This document shows, in pieces, positions 1-3,922 of a DNA stretch of 5,859 nucleotides (positions are counted from its first letter, which is position 1; every line of letters begins with the position of its first letter). This stretch comes from Dehalococcoidia bacterium (lineage in GTDB: Bacteria; Chloroflexota; Dehalococcoidia; Lucifugimonadales; Lucifugimonadaceae). The translations under genes and the position numbers were made by a program. Location: contig JANQEF010000147.1 of assembly GCA_028278465.1 (NCBI GenBank), positions 1 through 5,859 of the forward strand, written 5' to 3'. The notes beneath the pieces were generated by a model. That model did not search any database. It saw only the letters and a program-made list of their open reading frames with translations, and had not been told where the DNA came from.

Positions 1-20
1 GCATACGCATCCGCACGTGG

Positions 21-50
21 TGCATGCGCATGCAGGTCAGCAGCATGCTG
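21..50. repeat. Two adjacent perfect palindromes
   Basis: TGCATGCGCATGCA (21-34) is a perfect 14-base palindrome of alternating purines and pyrimidines. CAGCATGCTG (41-50) is a second perfect palindrome sharing the GCATGC core. They lie beyond the 3' end of the DUF3052 gene with no T-tract, so they are not an obvious terminator. Function is unknown. Confidence 0.5.
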
Positions 51-114
51 GATCGGCAAGCGGCGAATCTCCGTTGTCCTCATCGGCCAACGCCGCAGAC
101 CACACGACCGAGCC

Positions 115-570
115 CTAGTCGCCGCCGAAAGCCGCGGGCCAGTCGGCGCGGTTCTCCTTGCGCACCACCAGCCGCAGGCCAGACCAGGTCTCGTCGATCG
201 CGCACACCTTGTTGTCGACCATCCCGCGGGGCAGGGCAACCTCTCGCACTCGGTCCTCGGTCATGTCGGTCTCGATGCCGGACGCCCGCTTCGGCCACGC
301 GATCCACGGTGCAGAATCCGGTCGCAGCTCCGGCGCAGCGGCCTCGAAGCCCTCTCTCAGGGCATCCACTGACATCACGAACAGCAGCAGCACATCCGGT
401 GACCTGTCAGTACCACTGAACGGCAACTTCGTCCGACGCAACGCCACCTCTTCCGGCAGATCACCGAGCACCGCCTCGAACCCATCAGGCGCATCCACCA
501 GCAACACCGTGTGCCCGGGCTTGATGCCCAGCTTCTTAGGCAACGGCGTGCCCGAGTATCCGGCAGTCAA
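115..570 (-). CDS. DUF3052-family protein, TTG start
   Basis: This 151-residue protein resembles the DUF3052 family, small bacterial proteins of unknown biochemical function. The diagnostic opening TAGYSGTPLPKKLGIKPG is at residues 2-19, followed by VLLVDAPDGFE (22-32), a hydrophobic strand DVLLLFV (59-65) and PWIAWPKRASGIETDMTED (88-106). The segment VRE-ALPRGMVDNKVCAIDETWSGLRLV (about 108-135) closes the domain. No signal peptide or membrane segment is visible, so it is probably cytosolic. An ATG at 645 would add 26 residues with no family resemblance and has no ribosome-binding site. The TTG at 570 has AGGAG six bases upstream and puts the family motif at the N-terminus, where relatives have it, so TTG is preferred. 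It ends in TAG. It is divergent from the receiver-domain gene, and nothing in the sequence reveals its job. The family call is from recalled motifs. Confidence 0.83.
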   Translation of the reverse strand: MTAGYSGTPLPKKLGIKPGHTVLLVDAPDGFEAVLGDLPEEVALRRTKLPFSGTDRSPDVLLLFVMSVDALREGFEAAAPELRPDSAPWIAWPKRASGIETDMTEDRVREVALPRGMVDNKVCAIDETWSGLRLVVRKENRADWPAAFGGD

Positions 571-576
571 TCTCAA

Positions 577-581
577 CTCCT
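577..581 (-). promoter_or_regulatory. Ribosome-binding site deciding the TTG start of the DUF3052 gene
   Basis: AGGAG on the minus strand is separated by six bases from the TTG at 570-568. The competing ATG at 645 has no purine-rich Shine-Dalgarno in front of it. This site, together with the family's usual N-terminus, decides the start. Confidence 0.7.
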
Positions 582-908
582 GTCGCCGTGACCTCTCGCC
601 CGTTCCGATAACCGGTAACTCTGGGTGCGCACCCCCATTCCGCATGAACCGGTCGGCTCAGATAAAGGTCACAGGTCCTATATGACCGCGGCCTGAAGGC
701 CGGTTACCTTAAAACCCGTGCACCCCGTCACTTTCCCAGATCTTTCCCGGCAGCGGCGGACACCCGCGCCTGCCGCAGTTGCATCCAAACAACGCGTCTC
801 ATGCGACTCTCATCCGTCGGGTGAGTCACGATCACCTCAAGGGTATATGCTGTGGCTTGCCGAACTCCGTCAGGTCAGCTTCGCGCCGCAGCTATCCGGC
901 TGTGGGAA

Positions 909-914
909 GGGAGG
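909..914 (+). promoter_or_regulatory. Ribosome-binding site of the receiver-domain gene
   Basis: GGGAGG lies six bases before the ATG at 921. This favours that ATG over the in-frame ATG at 852, which lacks a comparable site. Confidence 0.7.
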
Positions 915-920
915 CCGATT

Positions 921-1427
921 ATGGCAGCTGGGTCTTCCATAGACCGCATCGATTCGGCTCCGAACGAGGTGGTCGCAGCGGCTGCGAATCCCGCAACCGA
1001 AAGCGTCCCGGTGCGCATCATCGTCTTCAACGACCACCCCGTCTTCAAGTCGGCTCTCTCCTGGAAGATAACCGAAGAATCGGGCGTCGAGTTCGTCGCC
1101 GACACCGTATCGCTAAGCGAGACGCTGCAGACCGTCGCGGAGCAGCCCGGCGGCGTGATCCATGCCGTCGTGGCTGACCTGCGGATCGGCGATGGCAACT
1201 CCGAGGGCGTCGAGAGCGTTCGCACGCTGGTATCGCGGCTCAAAGGCGTGCCGGTCGTTGTTTGCAGTGACTACTTCTCACGCTCCTACGCGAAGCGGAT
1301 GGTCGAGGCGGGCGCTGCTGCGATGGTGCAGAAGTCGAGCGGCATCGAGAAGCTGACGACTGCGATCCTGGAGGTCGCGTCGGAGGCCGGCTCGCAGACG
1401 CCGAAGGTCAACGGCAGCGCAGCCTAG
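921..1427 (+). CDS. Stand-alone response regulator receiver (REC) domain protein
   Basis: This 168-residue protein has a 30-residue Ala-rich N-terminal tail followed by one CheY-like receiver domain at about residues 31-155. The expected active-site residues are present. The acidic pocket is N37-D38 in VFNDHP, and the likely phosphoacceptor is D86 in AVVADLRIG. The switch Ser is S116 in VVCSDYF and the conserved Lys is K138 in MVQKSS. The NDHP pattern is typical of NarL/FixJ-type receivers. No output domain follows: the chain ends soon after the last helix with a polar tail. It would act by phosphorelay or protein contact rather than by binding DNA itself. The cognate histidine kinase is not in the window. 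The start at 921 is chosen for its GGGAGG site and because the 23 extra residues from 852 carry no domain signal. It ends in TAG and is convergent with the radical SAM gene. Confidence 0.85.
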   Translation: MAAGSSIDRIDSAPNEVVAAAANPATESVPVRIIVFNDHPVFKSALSWKITEESGVEFVADTVSLSETLQTVAEQPGGVIHAVVADLRIGDGNSEGVESVRTLVSRLKGVPVVVCSDYFSRSYAKRMVEAGAAAMVQKSSGIEKLTTAILEVASEAGSQTPKVNGSAA

Positions 1428-1449
1428 GGCGGGTGGCAGAGCCACATTT

Positions 1450-1472
1450 CCGTTGAGGCGTCCCAACGGTTT
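1450..1472 (+). terminator. Possible weak terminator after the receiver gene
   Basis: CCGTTG (1450-1455) pairs with CAACGG (1464-1469). An inner GG/CC pair and one bulged A leave a three-base loop. Only a short, interrupted T-run (TTTGCTT) follows. It begins 22 bases after the receiver stop codon, which fits, but the T-tract is poor. Confidence 0.4.
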
Positions 1473-1518
1473 GCTTACCACGCAACTTTTTCCACCAGAC
1501 GCGCCAACGAGCTGCAAG

Positions 1519-1545
1519 ACAAAAATACGGCCTGCCTAAGCAAGC
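1519..1545 (-). terminator. Likely intrinsic terminator overlapping the radical SAM stop codon
   Basis: On the minus strand, GCTTGC (1545-1540) pairs with GCAGGC (1535-1530) through six pairs including one G-T wobble, around the loop TTAG. CGTA and then TTTTTG (T-run at 1525-1521) follow. The TAG stop codon lies in the loop. The stem is short but the T-run and position support a terminator. Confidence 0.45.
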
Positions 1546-2978
1546 ACCTTCTCTCGCACCGTGGGAGAACCGACCGACAGCGGAGAGCCGCCCGGGTGTC
1601 CCGGCGATCCGAACATCGGGCAGCCTGCGCACGAATCCCTGCCTGCGCAGTCGCCGTGTGCGCCGGTCGGCTTCGGCGCTGAGCTAACACCGCTGCTCTT
1701 CGTCGCCTCACGCTTCACATCGACCAGGTCCACAGACGACCTTGGCTCGGTGTGACCCAGCAACTCAAGGCGCAGCTGCCGCGCCGGCTCCGGCCTGTGC
1801 CCCGGCATCACGACGAAGCCACGCGCCTTCTTTGGCACCACACCCATCGTCTTCAGGTCCTGCCAGCTGCTGATCGTGAACCTGCGCCGCTGCCGCATGA
1901 TCCGGTCGGCCGAGATCGGCCCGATCCCCGGCGTCCTCAGCAGAGTCGGGAGGTCGGCAGAGTTAATATCCACCGGGAACATCTCCGGGTTCTCGAGCGC
2001 GATCACCGTCTTAGGGTCCTGGTCGAGGTCCAGCAAGCCGCGACTGTCGAACGCCAGCCCGATCTCACTGTTCTCGAAGCGGTAGACGCGCTTCAGCCAG
2101 TCCATCTGGTACAGCCGGTACTCACGCTCAGACGGCGTCGGCGTGTGCTCCTCCATCGGCGTGTAGCGCACAGGCCTGAACGGCACGTAGTAGACCCGCT
2201 TCAGCCTCCAGTCGCCGTAAAGCTGCGTGATGCGGCCCAGGATGTCGGCATCCGACTCCTCGGCCGCTCCCACGATCATCTGCGTCGCCTGGCCAACCGT
2301 CTCGCCCGTCTTCGCCTTCGCCATGCGGTCGATCCAGCTCATCTGGTCCAGAATCCCGCGCTTCAGGTCCTTCATCGGGCTGAGCTGCTGCAACCCGGGA
2401 TCGGTCGGCGTCTCGATGTTCACCGAGAGCCGCGTGCCGAGCCGGTGCGCCGCCTCGACGATGTCCTGCGATGTGCCCGGCATCACCTTCAGGTGGATGT
2501 AGCCGGTGAACTTGTGACGCTTGCGGATCGCCTCCACCGTCTCGACCATCTTCTGCGTCGTGCGGGATGCGCCGCTGCCCATGATCCCCGACGATAGGAA
2601 CAGTCCGTTCACCATCTGCCGTTCGGCCATCTCGGCAAACGTCTTCGCAAGCTCATCCACCTTGTAGGCGAAGCGGCGGCGCGGCACCCAGTGGCTATTG
2701 GGGCAGAAGTGGCAGTCCATCATGCAGAAGTCGGTAAACATCGTCCGCATGAGCGGGATAGTGCCGCCGCCGGGAATCGACGCCTTGTAGATGCCAGGCA
2801 TCGGGTTCTTTTCCGGCCGCGAGTACGGGTCTCGGTAGGTCCGGCCGTCGCTCGCCGGGCGCAGGTCCCGACGGAACTGGGAAACAGGGTCCGGACGGCC
2901 CAGCACGTCATCCGTCGCCATCGTGCTGAGCGCCTCGAGCTTCTGGAACCTGTCCGGCTCTGTGCTGATCACAACCAC
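1536..2978 (-). CDS. Radical SAM protein with helix-hairpin-helix, predicted DNA modification/repair (COG4277-like)
   Basis: This 480-residue protein carries a CX3CX2C radical SAM cluster motif, C85-C89-C92 in TDFCMMDCHFCPNS. That motif binds the [4Fe-4S] cluster that cleaves S-adenosylmethionine. Family landmarks follow: NGLFLSSGIMGSG (124-136), FTGYIHLKVMPGTS (157-170) and RLSVNIETPTD (183-193). A helix-hairpin-helix-like element, DINSADLPTLLRTPGIGPIS (337-356), points to DNA contact. This order matches the predicted DNA-binding radical SAM proteins of COG4277, often linked to a uracil-DNA-glycosylase-like partner; their reaction is unknown. No such partner is in the window. The N-terminus KLEALSTMATDD matches the family's start region but lacks the Cys I would expect there. 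A Gly/Pro/Ser-rich tail holds three more Cys (C444, C450, C453). The start is GTG with AGGAGGTG upstream. It ends in TAG. A LexA-like box sits in the candidate promoter. Confidence 0.88.
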   Translation of the reverse strand: MVVISTEPDRFQKLEALSTMATDDVLGRPDPVSQFRRDLRPASDGRTYRDPYSRPEKNPMPGIYKASIPGGGTIPLMRTMFTDFCMMDCHFCPNSHWVPRRRFAYKVDELAKTFAEMAERQMVNGLFLSSGIMGSGASRTTQKMVETVEAIRKRHKFTGYIHLKVMPGTSQDIVEAAHRLGTRLSVNIETPTDPGLQQLSPMKDLKRGILDQMSWIDRMAKAKTGETVGQATQMIVGAAEESDADILGRITQLYGDWRLKRVYYVPFRPVRYTPMEEHTPTPSEREYRLYQMDWLKRVYRFENSEIGLAFDSRGLLDLDQDPKTVIALENPEMFPVDINSADLPTLLRTPGIGPISADRIMRQRRRFTISSWQDLKTMGVVPKKARGFVVMPGHRPEPARQLRLELLGHTEPRSSVDLVDVKREATKSSGVSSAPKPTGAHGDCAGRDSCAGCPMFGSPGHPGGSPLSVGSPTVREKVLA

Positions 2979-2983
2979 GCCGC

Positions 2984-2991
2984 CACCTCCT
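2984..2991 (-). promoter_or_regulatory. Strong ribosome-binding site of the radical SAM gene
   Basis: AGGAGGTG on the minus strand is a near-perfect Shine-Dalgarno. Its GGAGG core ends seven bases before the GTG at 2978, which supports that non-ATG start over the internal ATG at residue 20. Confidence 0.75.
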
Positions 2992-3023
2992 CGTCGTCCA
3001 CATCACATCCTGACCCCGGGCCG

Positions 3024-3053
3024 ACTATAATAGCACATATGTTCTGATGATAA
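3024..3053 (-). promoter_or_regulatory. Candidate promoter of the radical SAM gene
   Basis: In an AT-rich island within GC-rich sequence, TTATCA (minus strand 3053-3048, four of six to TTGACA) and TATAGT (3029-3024, five of six to TATAAT) are separated by 18 bases. The predicted transcript would start roughly 35-40 bases before the GTG codon. An overlapping TATTAT at 3032-3027 is an alternative -10 with a shorter spacer. Confidence 0.4.
3033..3044 (-). promoter_or_regulatory. Possible LexA/SOS box
   Basis: On the minus strand GAACATATGTGC matches the Gram-positive-type SOS box GAAC-N4-GTTC at all but one position (GTGC for GTTC). ACATATGT (3035-3042) is perfectly palindromic, and one more symmetric A/T pair lies outside the box. 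The site lies in the -35/-10 spacer of the candidate promoter of a predicted DNA-repair gene, where a repressor would block transcription. The organism's LexA motif is not known from this window. Confidence 0.4.
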
Positions 3054-3099
3054 GAGAAACTGGCGTTGTGTCGAAGACGCGATTGCAGACGGCCTAAAA

Positions 3100-3360
3100 C
3101 TACTCGCGCGGGGTTCGCTCGACATCCAGGCCGGACAGCCTCGGAGCGTCTACCGGAAGCAGTCTCAGGTCAATCTTGAGACCTTCCAGGGCTGTTCCCA
3201 TGGTCGCTCCGACCACCGCCTCAAGGAACGAGTCCGCGTGGCTTTCGTAGGAGAGTGGCGCGCCGACTGTGATCCCGGTGAGCTTGCCGAGTTCTGCCGC
3301 CATGTCCATGTGCTGCAGCGCCTGCTCAACCACCTTTTCCGCCATCGCCGCCTCGTCCAT
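3100..3360 (-). CDS. Small HypA-like protein lacking MHE motif and zinc finger
   Basis: This is an 86-residue protein. Its pattern fits the N-terminal alpha/beta domain of HypA/HybF nickel metallochaperones: an opening MDE and amphipathic helix (residues 1-24), KLTGITVG (26-33), then SYESHADSFLEAVVGATMGT (37-56) and LEGLKIDLRLLPV (58-70). The segment resembles HypA's V-I-G-x-x-S...G-S-V-A-E-G...L-L-E region. The nickel ligand His2 of MHE is replaced by Asp. The four-Cys zinc domain that normally follows is absent: the protein contains no Cys and stops at TPRE. It is therefore not a canonical Ni chaperone. AGGTGAT ends five bases before the ATG, supporting that start. The stop is TAG with a second TAG two codons later. 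It lies 121 bases upstream of the radical SAM gene on the same strand. The open frame looks genuinely coding. The HypA link is inference from pattern, and it could be an unrelated hypothetical. Confidence 0.62.
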   Translation of the reverse strand: MDEAAMAEKVVEQALQHMDMAAELGKLTGITVGAPLSYESHADSFLEAVVGATMGTALEGLKIDLRLLPVDAPRLSGLDVERTPRE

Positions 3361-3365
3361 TGGCC

Positions 3366-3372
3366 ATCACCT
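3366..3372 (-). promoter_or_regulatory. Ribosome-binding site of the HypA-like gene
   Basis: AGGTGAT on the minus strand corresponds to the 3' half of the ideal AGGAGGTGAT and ends five bases before the ATG at 3360. It supports that start over the internal ATG at residue 6. Confidence 0.5.
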
Positions 3373-3637
3373 ATCTCAGGCCGGTGAGGCCCGCGCTGTG
3401 CCAGCTTCCAACCTGTGAATGAAGGGTCGTGGCTTCTACGGTCCTTGCGTAGAGCGACGCAGGAAAGCGTGATCGCCGCCAGGTCGTGGCGGATGAGAGC
3501 GCGAGTTCTTATCTGCCCAGTCATATGGACCGGGAATGGGACGCGCTGCGTCCGACCGCGCGGGCCCTGCATTTGATACTTTGATCAGCCTGCCGCCGGG
3601 CTCTCAGACGTCCGGCCGGCCGCTTACACGACGGCGG

Positions 3638-3735
3638 GGGAGTGGATGGGTCCCGGTGGGCTCCTCGGACTTCAAATCCGTTGTTCCGGCAGCTTCCTGT
3701 CGGAAGGAGGGTTCGACTCCCTTGCACTCCCGCCA
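3638..3735 (+). tRNA. selC: tRNA-Sec (anticodon TCA)
   Basis: This 98-base tRNA with encoded CCA delivers selenocysteine at UGA codons. The acceptor arm is GGGAGTGG (3638-3645) against GCACTCCC (3724-3731). The D arm has six pairs, GGGTCC/GGGCTC, closed by a CGGT loop, as in bacterial tRNA-Sec. The anticodon loop CTTCAAA (3670-3676) carries TCA at 3672-3674. The long variable arm pairs TTCCGGCAG (3684-3692) with CTGTCGGAA (3697-3705) around CTTC. The T loop is TTCGACT (3712-3718), the discriminator is G3732, and CCA is 3733-3735. The six-pair D arm, long variable arm and TCA anticodon together exclude tRNA-Ser and tRNA-Leu. The eighth acceptor pair is G-G, the first T-stem pair is G-T, and the outer anticodon-stem pair is T-T. 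selA, selB and selD are not in the window. The 277 bases upstream hold no convincing promoter. A strong terminator follows at 3820. Confidence 0.95.
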
Positions 3736-3819
3736 GTGCGTGCTCGTTAACCACAACCGAAATCTGCATGCGGCGATGCCGCGCCGATTCGCGCCACACC
3801 ACCGCTCGCCCCAAAACCA

Positions 3820-3864
3820 AGAGCGGCCCGCATCTCTGCGAGCCGCTCTCTAATTCTTTCTTTT
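3820..3864 (+). terminator. Strong intrinsic terminator after selC
   Basis: AGAGCGGC (3820-3827) pairs perfectly with GCCGCTCT (3842-3849). Inside, CGCA (3829-3832) pairs with TGCG (3837-3840) around TCTC, with one C-A mismatch between the two stems. A T-rich run CTAATTCTTTCTTTT follows (3850-3864). On the minus strand the same stem is followed by TTGGTTTTGG, so it may also stop transcripts of the convergent propeller gene, whose stop lies about 75 bases away. Confidence 0.85.
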
Positions 3865-3922
3865 CAGTTCGGAAGCGCCAACTTCGGGTGAGCCTCGTCT
3901 GCTCAGGCGCTCCACGTTCTAC

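Larger units (their letters stand above)
571..920. promoter_or_regulatory. Divergent intergenic region between DUF3052 and receiver genes
   Basis: About 350 bases lie between two divergent starts, so at least two promoters should be here, but no strong sigma-70 pair is visible. The best plus-strand candidate is TATGCT at 846-851 with GAGTCA 17 bases upstream (823-828), a poor match. Visible symmetric elements are GGTCA/TGACC at 667-671 and 682-686, and a short GGCC-rich palindrome around 690-703. There is also a bulged GC-rich hairpin with arms at 748-758 and 767-775. None has a T-tract, so they do not look like terminators. No additional gene is supported here. Confidence 0.4.

Noticed and set aside
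158..685. 175-residue open frame on the plus strand
   Set aside because: It is antisense to the DUF3052 gene, is Ser/Arg-rich and has no domain pattern.
852..920. Upstream ATG (852) for the receiver gene
   Set aside because: It adds 23 residues without domain signal, while the ATG at 921 has GGGAGG at good spacing.
1752..2597. 281-residue open frame on the plus strand
   Set aside because: It is antisense to the well-supported radical SAM gene, is extremely rich in Arg, His and Leu, and has no recognisable motif. It is a GC-rich shadow frame.
3026..3031. Perfect TATAAT on the plus strand as a promoter
   Set aside because: No -35 match lies at suitable spacing and it would transcribe antisense into the HypA-like gene. 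It is explained by the overlapping minus-strand AT-rich promoter.
3165..3572. 135-residue open frame on the minus strand
   Set aside because: It overlaps the HypA-like gene in another frame, with Arg/Trp/Ser-rich composition. The HypA-like frame has better codon use and a ribosome-binding site.
3521..3820. Minus-strand open frame across the tRNA region
   Set aside because: It runs antisense through the selenocysteine tRNA, so it is not a gene.
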